Source of the DNA: Diplonema papillatum
Taxonomy: Eukaryota; Euglenozoa; Diplonemea; Diplonemida; Diplonemidae
Length of the DNA: 64,000 bases
Reading direction: 5' to 3'
NCBI GenBank assembly: GCA_030068145.1
Contig: JAPJBO010000042.1
Span: 186,001 to 250,000, forward strand
Below the pieces are notes generated by a model. The model did no database searches. It worked only from the letters and a program-made list of their open reading frames with translations, and was not told the DNA's origin. This document shows positions 43,150-53,510 of this stretch, in pieces. Each line of letters begins with the position of its first letter. Within the stretch, counting starts at the first letter, position 1. A program made the position numbers and the translations under genes.

Positions 43150-44070
43150 CACGTTAGGCCAGGCAACGCAACAGTTTCGGTCAACAAAGACACAGCTTCG
43201 TCGTCGTACAGTGACAAACTCCCCCGCAACGCGGCCCCATGGTGTCCTCTGTATGCGGCCAACGACACGTTTCATCCGTCGTGACCACTTAGTTGGTCTC
43301 CGCCTAGTTAGGCCAGGCAACGCAACAGTTTCGGTCAACAAAGACACAGCTTCGTCGTCGTACAGTGACAAACTCCCCCGCAACGCGGCCCCATGGTGTC
43401 CTCTGCATGCGGCCAACGACACGTTTCATCCGTCGTGGCCACTTAGTTGGTCTCCGCCTAGTTAGGCCAGGCAACGCAACAGTTTCCGGTCAAACATAGA
43501 CGCAGCTTCGTCGTCGTACACTTCCGCAACGCGGCCCCGTGGTGTCATGACATCACGGTGGGAAAAAGAGACAAAACGGATTCTATATACCGGAAAGCGA
43601 AATATGTAGCCTCCGGCTGCCCAGCAGCAGCAGCCGGAGCCCGCGGCGCCTTCGCCCGCAGGCAGCTCGTCGCAGGCCGCGATCCTCAGTGCGATGTTCG
43701 GCGGGGCCGCGGCGGTGACCAATGGGGGCCGCCGCTTACTTCACCAGCGCCCCGCCCCGTGGTGCCCTCAGCATGCGGCCAACGAGCACGTTATTTCCGT
43801 CGTGGTCACTTAGTTGGTCTCCGCCTAGTTACGCAACAGTCTCCGGTCAACATAGACACAGCTTCGTCGTCGTACAGCGACAAACTCTTCCGCAACGCGG
43901 CCCCGTGGTGCCCTCCACATGCGGCCAACGAGCACGTTACCCCCGCCGTGGCCACTTAGTTGGTCTCTGCCTAGTTAGACCAGGCAACGCAACGGCTTCC
44001 GGTCAACATACAGCTTCGACGTCGTCCACTGACAAACTCTTCCCCGTGGTGTCCTGCATGATATTGTGAC
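43150..44070 (+). repeat. Tandem repeat, about 155-bp unit, five to six diverged copies
   Basis: Units of GGCCAGGCAACGCAACAGTT, CAACAAAGACACAGCTTCGT, CGTCGTACAGTGACAAACTC and CGGCCAACGA repeat at about 43155, 43312, 43464, 43825 and 43977. The third and fourth are separated by a 150-base GC-rich insertion. Confidence 0.8.
43632..43717 (+). CDS. Possible exon inside the 155-bp repeat array
   Basis: A GC-rich insertion breaks the array. Read from a possible acceptor (ggctgcccag) it encodes QQQPEPAAPSPAGSSSQAAI then LSAMFGGAAA before a GT donor. Composition is like a disordered part of a host protein and unlike the surrounding repeat. No family can be named. Confidence 0.25.
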
Positions 44071-44624
44071 GGGGAAAAGCGGCGAGTGCATGCGGCCAAC
44101 GAGCACGTTACTGATGGTCCGCCTCGTGTGCCCGTGGCTTAAAGGACTGAAACACGGCGCAGACGGAACCAGTGCGGTGCCATTAGACACACCCACGCAC
44201 ACACACTGGGCTAGACTCCGCTCAGGGGTTACCCATTACTGAGATCACCCACGCACACACACACACACCGCTGCCCTATCTGCAGCGGACACCCAGGGGG
44301 GGGTGCTGTGGGATCGTTGCTCACGTAGCACGCATAAAAGGAAGGGAAAACTCGTTCAATAGCCATGCATGAATCAACCGAATACATGGTACCTCAACAA
44401 ACAATTTGTCTGGAGTTTTATGTCAGCTAAATCCGACCAAAGCCTTCGTGGGCTTCGCAATCGACACAAACAGGTGTAGTTCTCGTTTGGGTCCAGCGAT
44501 CGCTTTAGCGGAACTGACGTCGAAGCGAACACGAGGTGCCAGACGGGTCGCGTACGATGAGATCTGTCTGAAGCCGCCTGGGAACGTTAGGCGGTGCCCC
44601 ACCTGCTGCGTGTGAGATTGCTAC
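44071..44624. other. Repeat fragments
   Basis: 44108-44185 is a diverged copy of the CGCTGATGATGGTCCGCC family. 44408-44490 (TGGAGTTTTATGTCAGCTAA) is nearly identical to 48418-48500. CA-rich run at 44190-44270. No gene seen. Confidence 0.5.
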
Positions 44625-45425
44625 ACACAAAGCACGTCGGATGCCCTACCTGCTGCGTTGAGAACACTCTGCGGAAAGCAAGTCGGATGCCCCACCTGCT
44701 GCGGTGAATGAATCCCGCAAGAAAAAGCACGTCGGATGCCCCACCTGCTGCGTTGAATAAATCCCGCAAGAAAAAGCACGTCGGATGCCCCACCTGCTGC
44801 GTTGAATAAATCCCGCAAGAAAAAGCACGTCGGATGCCCCACCTGCTGCGTTGAATAAATCCCGCAAGAAAAAGCACGTCGGATGCCCCACCTGCTGCGT
44901 TGAATAAATCCCGCAAGAAAAAGCACGTCGGATGCCCCACCTGCTGCGTTGAATAAATCCCGCAAGAAAAAGCACGTCGGATGCCCCACCTGCTGCGTTG
45001 AATAAATCCCGCAAGAAAAAGCACGTCGGATGCCCCACCTGCTGCGTTGAATAAATCCCGCAAGAAAAAGCACGTCGGATGCCCCACCTGCTGCGTTGAA
45101 TAAATCCCGCAAGAAAAAGCACGTCGGATGCCCCACCTGCTGCGTTGAATAAATCCCGCAAGAAAAAGCACGTCGGATGCCCCACCTGCTGCGTTGAATA
45201 AATCCCGCAAGAAAAAGCACGTCGGATGCCCCACCTGCTGCGTTGAATAAATCCCGCAAGAAAAAGCACGTCGGATGCCCCACCTGCTGCGTTGAATAAA
45301 TCCCGCAAGAAAAAGCACGTCGGATGCCCCACCTGCTGCGTTGAATAAATCCCGCAAGAAAAAGCACGTCGGATGCCCCACCTGCTGCGTTGAATAAATC
45401 CCGCAAGAAAAAGCACGTCGGATGA
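44625..45425 (-). repeat. 49-bp minisatellite, about 16 copies
   Basis: Unit AGCACGTCGGATGCCCCACC, TGCTGCGTTGAATAAATCCC, GCAAGAAAA. Internal units are essentially identical and variants sit only at the left edge, which points to recent homogenisation. Forty-nine is one more than a multiple of three, so three minus-strand frames each remain open for 260-320 codons with a 49-residue peptide period. The open frames are an arithmetic consequence of the array, not genes. Confidence 0.97.
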
Positions 45426-45913
45426 CTGCCGCGTCGAGGACATTTCGCGAAGAGCACCTACGCCCCAGCTGGATTGGGATACTTCGCGAGGGGCGCGTCG
45501 GATGTCGGAGGTGCTACCGAATCCGAGAGAACAGAAGGCGTTGAAGAGACTCGAGAATCGCTCATGCCTCCCCTCTGGTCGCGAGCAAGCGAATGCGTTT
45601 TTTCCGCCTTTTGCGCACAAAACACCCCATCATGCAGGTGGCCTGAGAGGGCAGTTTTCGTCTCTACAGTGTGACTAGCCGGCGAGATGCGGGGTTCCGT
45701 AGGAATTAGGAGGATGTCAGCCGTAGAGGTAGTGTGAGGTGCCCGGCGACGCATGACTCTGTAGCGGCGGTGCGTTTGTAGGTGCCAGTAGCAAGAGCTG
45801 GTGTGCGTGTGACCTGCGATGCAAGAGATGAACGGGGGATGGGAGTAACAAGCGTGTAACAAGCAAAACAAACGGTTCTAAACAGGTGATAACGATGGCG
45901 ATTCCTTTGCCGG
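45426..45913. other. Spacer between minisatellite and DIRS-like element
   Basis: No gene recognised. The left boundary of the DIRS-like element could not be placed. Confidence 0.35.
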
Positions 45914-46706
45914 GTGTCCCCCGAGGCTGCGGACCGCGGCAAACAAGTGGCTTCGCCGGCAGGAGTCAGTGAGGGTGAGAGTGCTAGGAGGCGGAAGGAG
46001 GAGGCCGCTCTTCGACCGGCTCAGCTGCCCAGGAGAATCCTGGACGTCGACACGCAGCTGGAGCTTTACGGGTTGTCGAATCTGCCGGACTTCCTGAAGC
46101 CCATATACGCGCAGCTGAATGCGTTGCAGAAGAGAGGGGAGGAGGTCCCTGCTCTCTTTCTTCCGTTTGTGGACATTCGCGCCCCCCTTCTCGCAGGAGG
46201 GCTGGACGCATGGTGGTGAAACGGAAGAGAGGGGGTTCGTGCTGCCCGACGCGGGGGTCCTGCAGAGAAAGGAGGCGAGGGGCCGCGAGGATGCTCCAAT
46301 GTTCCACCCTGCAGTGTCGCTGCAGAGACTCTTGGTAGCGGCCGCCCTAGCGGGTGCACTGGGCCCCAGCCCTCTCGTCTTCGTCTTCGCGTGTCCCGCT
46401 GTCGTCACCAACATCGCCTGCAGATACCGGCTGCAAGTTGCGAAGGAGTACGACAGGATGCGCGGGGTCCAACTCGCCAGTGCTAACAGGCCGAGGGAAG
46501 GGGAGCAGCTGGCCGCCGGAGTGGTCCGGCAGGTTGCAGCAGGCAGACCAACCCAGAGGGGGCGTGAAGCGCAGCACGGCGGCCTGCCGATGAAAAGGGC
46601 CAGGGGACCCTGGGAAGTGCCTTCCCGCGCCGAGCGCGCTTCCCTCCCCCCAGCTCGCCAGCCGGAGGACCGAAAGGCTCGTCCCCCGTGGATGGGACGG
46701 ATATGA
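45914..46706 (+). pseudogene. DIRS-like element, Gag-like region (frameshifted)
   Basis: Two overlapping frames (to 46219, and 46119-46706) make one broken open region. The first has LDVDTQLELYGLSNLPDFLK then PIYAQLNALQKRGEE, a helical capsid-like pattern. The second has YRLQVAKEYDRMRGVQLA followed by a basic Pro/Arg-rich tail. Position directly before an RT region and helical composition suggest Gag; there is no diagnostic motif. Confidence 0.45.
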
Positions 46707-47058
46707 AGGTGATGCTTCTTTTTTCTATCCGCCCTCGATGCAGCCTCCCTCGCCGCCAGTCGCCAATGTGGAGCCGGAGCTGACGGCGGCCATAACCTTC
46801 ACCGTCTCGAGCATTTTGGAAGAATGTCAGTAGTACCGGTCGGCTTTTCTTCTGAAGTGGAGGAAGCGAGCCGAGGATCTGCGACGAGAGCCGAAGGGGC
46901 CTGTAACGTGCGGCTCCTGGAGGAGATGCTTCGGGATACGGGTATCGAGGGCACGGGGAGCCGGTAGCGCACCTGAGGAACGGCTTTCCTATGTCGGGAG
47001 TTCTGGCTTACGACGTTCTATCTACGAGAGGGGCCCCGCCTCGACGCCGGAACTCTCG
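46707..47058. other. DIRS-like element, spacer or decayed coding
   Basis: No clear open frame. Composition matches the flanking element. Confidence 0.4.
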
Positions 47059-48025
47059 ATGGCGGAGCTCCTTGGGCGTCAGCAGGAGGTCCTTGCTAGG
47101 ACGAAGGGGGCCATTAGCCTGGACTCGAGAGAGAACAGGTCGGCCATATGGAAATCGGTGTTGAAGGACGTTAATGCTGGCCATATGGAGGAGTTGTCGA
47201 TTCCACTGCCGCGCAACTATGGTTTTCTTCGTAGGTTCATAGTTAAGCAGGTGAAGGCGGACAAGCCAGGTTGCTCCCCGAAAGGAAGAGCCTGTGACGA
47301 CGGTAAGATGGCTCAGGTTACCAGGGCGTCAGCGGTACAGTCGAAAGTGAAACTGGACTGATCGATGTCTTTGCGGAGACAGCCCGCCGCTTCATTGGGG
47401 AGACGGTCAATAGCCACGGTGCCTCCACTTTCTGCATGATCGGCCTCGATTCAGTGAGGCCTACAGACGGGCCAAGTACTTCGACGACTTCGCTTGCCCG
47501 GGCCTTATGTTCAACATGTGTGATCAGGGGGGCGAGAGCCTGCTCGGGGATCTAGAGTTGCCAGAGACCATCCTGGGACAGCGTTCAACGAGGAGAAGAC
47601 AGGGCGGTGCAACTGCTTCCGCCACCTCGGCCTTATGTTCAACATGAACTCCGGGGGTGTAAACGTCTTCCTCTCGGAACCGAGGAAGGAGAAACTGGGG
47701 TGCCTGCTGCAACATCCCTCGGTAGCAACTCGCTGTCTCCGGGCGAGGCATCGTCCCTGGCCGGTAGCTCAACTTCGCCACAGCGGCTCTGTATGGAAAG
47801 GGAGGAAGGATTATGCTGCAACCGATCTACAGGCGCTCGGATGCCAAGTCAACTCGGCTGGGGTTTCCACGGAACAGTGACCTGAGGAGGGCCCTCCTGT
47901 GGTGGTTTGAGCTCAGAGGTCCCAGAGAGGCGGTTCGTTTTACACACCGACGCGTGTCCCAAGGGCCTAGGTGCCATTCTTGCGACGATGATGGCGACAC
48001 GCTTGTAGGTGAGTAGTAGTCGAGT
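47059..48025 (+). pseudogene. DIRS-like element, reverse transcriptase and RNase H (frameshifted)
   Basis: The first frame (47059-47361) has WKSVLKDVNAGHMEEL, FIVKQVKADK and KGRACDDGK, the entry to a DIRS-type RT. After a frame change come LIDVFAETARRFIGETVNSH and CMIGLD followed, one base out of frame, by SEAYRRAKYFDDF (motif A). FRHLGLMFNMNSGGV is the region in which the DIRS RT reads LGL-x-xN. Later LRRALLWWFELRG and VLHTDACPKGLGAILA appear; the latter is the first RNase H motif (Asp at 47949-47951). At least four frame changes exist, so the gene is dead. The YxDD-box region is not recognisable. Confidence 0.72.
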
Positions 48026-48044
48026 TTCAGTGGAGGGCGAGCTT

Positions 48045-48505
48045 CGCAGTTGACACCCCCTTAGCTGAAGAGAGGATCGCCACGGCAACAAGCACGAGAG
48101 CCATTGGGAAAAGAGCCATTGGGAACGAACTCAAAGGTTCCCGAAAACGTCTGAGGTAACGCTGCGCTCGAAATGCTACCTGCGGCGAACCAGCCGCCTG
48201 CCAAACTGCATGTTACGGGTCGCCAAGCAGTTTGCCAAACGTAGCAGCGCGCAGAACGCCGCGTACGTGGCCGCCTCGCCTGACGGCTCGCGTCCCAATG
48301 CTCTGCCAAACCAGTTAAAGGAAGTAAAACCATTTGGCATAAACCTGTTTGGGAGAATGGGAGTACGTCATAAAACATAGGTTAAATTGTCGATGAGCCT
48401 CACAATGAGAAGTTAACTGGAGTTTTATGTCAGCTAAATCCGACCAAAGCCTTCGTGGGCTTCGCAATCGACACAAACAGGTGTAATTCTCGTTCCCACC
48501 CCACC
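48045..48505 (+). repeat. Insertion in the DIRS-like element, including a 292-bp repeat
   Basis: 48125-48417 (AAAGGTTCCCGAAAACGTCT to ATGAGAAGTTAAC) is almost identical to 50056-50347. The next 80 bases match 44408-44490. These separate the RNase H and recombinase parts. Confidence 0.75.
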
Positions 48506-48689
48506 CACCCGAGAATGACTTGGGATACATCGGCTGTGGAACACCTGAGTACCAGGTTTACGGCGGACGAGTGGGACGCCCTGACGAGGTCGCTGGCGCT
48601 TCTCAACAGCCGAGTGACCTGAGACTCCTTCAGCTCGCTGAAGTGGTGGGCTCTCCCTGGACCGCGTACGGGAGGTTCAGAGGCCAAGC

Positions 48690-50055
48690 GGCCGAGCTGC
48701 CGGGTCGGGTGACCTCACAGTGCGAAAGTAAGAGCTCGACCCGCACCTACAATACCGCGCAGAGGAACGCCCTTCGGGCAACAATCGCGAAGCATTCGAG
48801 AGAGGAGGCTCGCAGGGCGATACGAGACTGCCTGCTGCAGGCTTCGTCCAAGGCGGCCTGCGCCTCCAGCACGAAGGTGTACAAGGAGTGGCGTGCAGGG
48901 ATAGGGGTAAGGTCGAAGTCTCGAGGGTGGAGGATTTCGCTGGGTACCTTCGCTTTACCCAGATGGGAGAGGAGGACGGTTTCAGGTCGCCGCAGGGTGT
49001 GGTGAAAGCCATTCTGGCAGAGAACAAGGCGGAGGGACACGGTCTCGGCGACCCAGCGAACAGGATTAGGGGAGTAACTGCAGCCTTGCAGAAGAAGTCC
49101 CCCAAACCTGAGCAGGAGGAGCCCCTGGGACTAAGAGTGGTCTTCTCGGAAATAGAGACCCAGAGCCAGCTCAACGCAGGTCTCCAGCTTCTAGCGGAGC
49201 ACTTCACCCTGCTACGTACCTCGAGTATGCAGTCTCTGCGGACGGGTGACGTAGGACTCGGGAGGGGGGGGCCAGAGTGGTCTGGAGAGTCGCAAAAGGA
49301 GGTGGCGAGGGGGTTGCAAGCGTGCTAGAGTTCGAAGCTATAGACCTAGTCCCTCCTCTGTCCATCCCGAGGCTGATAGCAGGGGCCTCTGGCGCCGGCG
49401 AACGCTCCATACCGTGCTGTCCGGTCATTTTCGGAATCCTGAAGCGTCTGGCTGCAGATAACGAACTGTTGTGCCCTTTCACGACCTACCCCTCCTTCTA
49501 CAAGGCCCGGCGGGTTCCAGAGGCATTCTGGAGACGCTGAACGAGAGGCAAGTAGCAGCGCAGCCGCAGGCCCTTCTGCACCCACACAGTGCCAGAATAG
49601 GTGGCTGCTGTATGCTATTGAAGTCGGGCATCAACCTGACGGCTCTCCGGGACGTAGGAGACTGGGCCACAGAGTCGATGGCCCGTCACTACAGCAAGAG
49701 AGTTTTGAAGGAGCCCGATAGTGTCGAAGCGGTGCAGTTTTACAACCCCGTCAGGTTGAAGCATCTGTACCGCACACCCGAGAGCGGCACAACAAGAGCG
49801 GAGTCCCGGGGCAATGAGCGGCCGCTAAAGAGGCGCATGCAAGGTATGAGTGCCCACGTCGCCCGGGATCTCCCTCAGGACTGGCGCTATCGTCATCGAC
49901 AGGAAGACAGAACTGTGTACGCTTCGGGGTCATGTTTCATTCCTTCAAGGCAGTGCGTCCGGATTTCAGTGCATCTACCTTCCGCTGCTCTTCCCATTCG
50001 ACAAGTTCTGGGTTTAGCTTCCCTGGTTTGGCAGCGAGCTTCAGGATCTCGGTAA
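48690..50055 (+). pseudogene. DIRS-like element, tyrosine recombinase (frameshifted)
   Basis: The core-binding part (ASSTKVYKEW near 48870) changes frame to FAGYLRFTQMGEEDGFRSPQ and AGLQLLAEHFTLLRTSSMQS then LRTGDVGLG, where the first catalytic Arg is at 49215-49217. After another change, LHPHSARIGGCCMLLKSGIN contains H-x-x-R (His 49585-49587, Arg 49594-49596). DWATESMARHYSKR has the nucleophile Tyr at 49690-49692, 35 residues after the His, the usual spacing. All main catalytic residues survive although the frame is broken. A tyrosine recombinase downstream of RT/RNase H is diagnostic of DIRS/Ngaro-type elements. Confidence 0.8.
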
Positions 50056-50347
50056 CGAACCCAAAGGTTCCCGAAAACGTCTGAGGTAACGCTGCGCTCG
50101 AAATGCTACCTGCGGCGAACCAGCCGCCTGCCAAACTGCATGTTACGGGTCGCCAAGCAGTTTGCCAAACGTAGCAGCGCGCAGAACGCCGCGTACGTGG
50201 CCGCCTCGCCTGACGGCTCGCGTCCCAATGCTCTGCCAAACCAGTTAAAGGAAGTAAAACCATTTGGCAGGAACCTGTTTGGGAGAATGGGAGTACGTCA
50301 TAAAACATAGGTTAAATTGTCGATGAGCCTCACAATGAGAAGTTAAC
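50056..50347 (+). repeat. Second copy of the 292-bp repeat (partner of 48125-48417)
   Basis: Near-identical direct repeat flanking the recombinase region. The pair could be two insertions of one element or a duplicated boundary sequence of the DIRS-like element. Confidence 0.8.
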
Positions 50348-50569
50348 CAAAGGTTAGCTTGGGGATACAACCCACTGCCTGTGTCGTTCGTACGTGCACT
50401 TCCGCACCTCCTCTGTACACAAATTTCGTGCTGCTGATGGTCCGCCTCGTGTGTACTTACAGGACCGAAACACGGCGCAGATGGGAGCAGTGCGGTGTTG
50501 CGCACACAGCCGTTCCAAGCACGTTCTCGCGACCCCGTGAAACGTTACTTTTCTGCACGGCACCACGAA
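50348..50569. other. Repeat fragment
   Basis: 50435-50545 is a copy of the CTGATGGTCCGCCTCGTGTG family. Confidence 0.55.
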
Positions 50570-51035
50570 GTCCGAAATTACGACAGCGAAGGGAAAACCG
50601 CGGAATTCATGCGCGCTTTAATTAGAAGACGAGGCACTTGGCTACCGTAAGAGAGGGACCACGCGCATTTTCTCTGAGACCGAAAACGGAGCGTATAGCC
50701 GGGTGGAACCGCAAGCCGACCGACTTAGGCTGTGCGAGCTTTCTGACGCGTCGACAACTGGCTGGGGAGCGTGTCGCGCGGGTTGTTCTCTTCGTGGGGC
50801 GCCTGGACACCGTTGGAGGCAAAGCACCTGATCCACCGTCTGGAGGCACTGGCCCTTCTGATAGGGGTGGTATGGTCCTTTGACAGAGTGAGCCGATGCC
50901 TCTCATCTCACCTTTACACGGCGGAGTCACGCGTGCTCTTGACAGACGCTAGCGTCCGACATTTCGCACGCGCGTCGTTGGGTGGTATTGACAAGGGGTT
51001 TCATCGGACACTCGGATGAGCTTAGTTACTTCACC
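50570..51035 (+). pseudogene. Second DIRS-type RNase H fragment
   Basis: CELSDASTTGWGACRAGCSL carries the D-A-S-x-x-G-W-G-A motif (Asp 50745-50747). After a frame change, WTPLEAKHLIHRLEALALLI supplies the second acidic motif. Then TAESRVLLTDASVRHFARAS follows. The segment 50900-51035 recurs at 58985-59125, and 50873-50915 is inverted at 13803-13845. It derives from a different DIRS-like copy. Confidence 0.7.
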
Positions 51036-51630
51036 GCCGCAGGTTCCCCACTCTTGTTGTCGCTTTATCCAATGATGGGAAGACGGCAGCACGTGGCGAT
51101 TTGTCAGACTGACCGAGTGGTCGGGCCTAGACTCCCCTGCATGTGGATCTACCTGTGGGTCCACACGTGTAGAAAAATCTTGCCATCGATCTTCGGCTTT
51201 CCTTCGTCTTTATCGATATAGGCTTTCCCCGCGATTGTAGGGGTCTTCTCCCCGAAACAGTTCGGCTGTCTTTTTAGCATGGGTGGTCCTGGCTGTGGCA
51301 CTCTCGCCCGACAAACCAGTCCCACACCGCTGTCCTGTCTGCAGACACTCAGGGTTCGCGCTGATGATGGTTCGCCATATGTGTCCGTGGCGTCCGAGCC
51401 GAAACACGGTACAGACGATGGATTCTTTCCCCAAGAAACAAAGTCGCCAGACATCAGAACGACGTACATCGTCGACCGCATTGTTTGTTTGTGCGTGCCG
51501 GTTGTTGTATTTACCCTGTGTATATTCAGGTAAGGAATTCTGATCAACCACCAAAACACGCACCCTACGTCTTTTTTTAGCCTGCACAATACATTGAAGG
51601 GCAACCCACAAGATTGCTAGTACTAAAAAA
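51036..51630. repeat. Repeat cluster left of the CCCH retrocopy
   Basis: 51236-51420 is a diverged CTCAGG-TCGCGCTGATGATGG family copy. 51500-51620 is the inverted copy of the family at 54205-54345 and 26725-26880. No gene seen. Confidence 0.6.
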
Positions 51631-52094
51631 AACCCCCCGCGAGAGAAAAGGTGCCCCACGATGAACGATGAGAAGACAGGCGAGTCGGACACGATGCTGG
51701 CCCTGGCCGCAGGCAGGTACCCGAATTGGGTGGACGAGAACACGTTGATCGAGGTGATAGACCCGGCGATCAAGCAGAAGCTGACCGTTCCGCTCGTCAA
51801 CCTCGAGCACACAAACGGCCTCGGCACGTATTTCCTCAACAAAGACGATCCGAAGCGAAGGGAGAGCTACCTGTGCATGCTTTACCAGAAGAACAAGTGC
51901 AAGTCGCACCTGCGGTGCAACCAGATCCACGCTGACCGGGACTTCGTGCAACGTGTGAAGTGATCGTGACGGATCCAACCAACCCCATCAGCAACTTCTA
52001 CCCTGGCCCCGGCCCCAAAATCCAAGTCCCAACAAAAAAAAGGCACAAGTAAACATAGTCGCGAGCAAAGCAAACCTAAAAAAAAAAAAAAAAA
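51631..52094 (+). pseudogene. Polyadenylated retrocopy of the CCCH zinc-finger gene
   Basis: The 5' leader CCGCGAGAGAAAAGG and 290 coding bases from ATG 51661 are almost identical to 52102-52419 (about one substitution in the coding part). It then lacks roughly 60 bases present in the neighbour, so its own frame ends at RVK-stop. It rejoins at AAGTGATCGTGAC and, after ATCAGCAA, diverges into CTTCTACCCTGGCCCCGGCC, which encodes NFYPGPGPKIQVPTKKRHK then stop in the parental frame. A short 3' UTR and a 17-A tract (52078-52094) follow. Leader, continuous coding and terminal A-tract indicate reverse transcription of an mRNA whose last exon is not in this window. A tandem duplication is less likely. 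Confidence 0.7.
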
Positions 52095-52129
52095 GAATTT
52101 AAACCCCGCGAGAGAAAAAGTGACCAACG

Positions 52130-52875
52130 ATGAACGATGAGAAGACAGGCGAGTCGGACACGATGCTGGCCCTGGCCGCAGGCAGGTACCCGAATTGGGT
52201 GGACGAGAACACGTTGATCGAGGTGATAGACCCGGCGATCAAGCAGAAGCTGACCGTTCCGCTCGTCAACCTCGAGCACACAAACGGCCTCGGCACGTAC
52301 TTCCTCAACAAAGACGATCCGAAGCGAAGGGAGAGCTACCTGTGCATGCTTTACCAGAAGAACAAGTGCAAGTCGCACCTGCGGTGCAACCAGATCCACG
52401 CTGACCGGGACTTCGTGCAAAACCGCAGAGAGACGCAAGGGGACGCTCGCAACATAGACCCATACCCGGATAGGCGTAGTTCTGAAGTGATCGTGACAGA
52501 TCCAACCAACCCCATCAGCAAGGTGGTAGTTCCGTTCATGAAGACCCTCAAGTCCAAAGGCAGAACCATCTACCTCCAAGCCCACGCCGAAGCCACGGCC
52601 GCCGTCGACGCAGGCCAGACGCTGTCGTCGCCGGCCGCCGGCGCGCTGAAGGAACGCGTGATGCAGTCGTACCAGCTGTGTCCTTCGCTGCTGTCGGTCT
52701 CGGGCGAAAAATGCTGCGTTCCCGGCGGGCAGGAGATGTGCCCCAACATTCATGCCCAGACAGACTACCTGCAGTTCCTGCGCAGGCCCCGCCCCTGCTG
52801 CAAGCTGCACGGCGACAACTCGGACCAGATGGCGTTCCGCGGCCGGATATTCATGTCGAACCGTTTCAACCAAAG
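52130..52875 (+). CDS. CCCH zinc-finger protein, first exon
   Basis: Starts at ATG 52130 with the leader GAGAGAAAAAGTGACCAACG, supported by the same start in the retrocopy. Residues about 72-89 form a canonical C-x7-C-x5-C-x3-H finger (CMLYQKNKCKSHLRCNQIH). A second Cys-rich region around residues 180-220 (EKCCVPGGQEMCPNIH, then RPCCKLHGDN) is a degenerate finger. CCCH proteins of this kind bind mRNA and control its stability or translation; trypanosomatids use many of them. The frame stays open to 53002, but sequence beyond about 52905 is a dispersed repeat. The exon probably ends at AAAG/gtcttg (52875/52876), phase 2, implying an unseen exon before 57061. Confidence 0.72.
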
Positions 52876-52904
52876 GTCTTGCAAAAAAATTCAACCTTTT
52901 CCGA

Positions 52905-53165
52905 CTGTTTGCGTCAGCTTGGAGGAAGGAAATGCTCGGCAAAAGCTGCCAGACAAAGAACCGAAGGATCCCAAGTGCTGCAACTACCGAACCACGTGTT
53001 GAACGGACGTGAGGTCATGCGGGTCTACCCCTACACGACAAATCATACAAATACAACAGGTCAAAGTCCTGAGAGAAACCAACACGGTGGCGTACGCGAA
53101 GAACAAGTCAGATTGTATTTGCCTCTCTACCTCTATATTTCCTCCATTCCATTCGGAATTAAAGC
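52905..53165 (-). repeat. Dispersed repeat, inverted copy (partner of 29686-29950)
   Basis: Runs as the reverse complement from GGAAATGCTCGGC to TTTCCTCCATTCC, including CGTGAGGTCATGCGGGTCTA and CAACAGGTCAAAGTCCTGAG. It marks the beginning of the CCCH intron. Confidence 0.8.
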
Positions 53166-53214
53166 AGCTAAGTCGAGTATTTTTGTTCTGTTCAGTGTAC
53201 ACGGCAGACTCCCA

Positions 53215-53510
53215 GCCTCAGAAGCTGGAGTTTAAGCTGGAGTTGAAAACGCGGGTGTCACACCTGCTTTTCGGGTGTGGATTTACACGCGTTTTGGTTG
53301 CAGCACACCGGCTTCATCGGGTGTGGGAGAAGGCTCTCCGGATGGATTCTGAACCCTCATTCGGCCTCAGAATACGGGCTCCGGAGGGTATGGGTCGCAC
53401 ACCCCGCATGCACAGCATCGTACTTTCCCATGCGTATTTCTGCCCGAAACCCCCCCTTCTTTCAGCATCCTTCCATACACGGTGAGGTCCAGCCTCAGAA
53501 GCTGGATTCA
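53215..53510. mobile_element. Solo end of the long-inverted-repeat transposon family, flanked by an 18-bp direct repeat
   Basis: 53325-53480 (GGCTCTCCGGATGG, GAGGGTATGGGTCGCACACC, TCTGCCCGAAACCCCCCC, CAGCATCCTTCCATAC) is a diverged version of the terminal repeat at 56385-56543. CCAGCCTCAGAAGCTGGA occurs on both sides (about 53214 and 53489). Confidence 0.55.

Noticed and set aside
44587-45620. Three overlapping 260-320-codon minus-strand frames
   Set aside because: They are produced by a 49-bp tandem repeat in three frames and have identical 49-residue peptide periods; not genes.
52876-53002. Extension of the CCCH reading frame to the stop at 53002
   Set aside because: From about 52905 the sequence is an inverted copy of the repeat at 29686-29950; the open frame is chance read-through into an intron.
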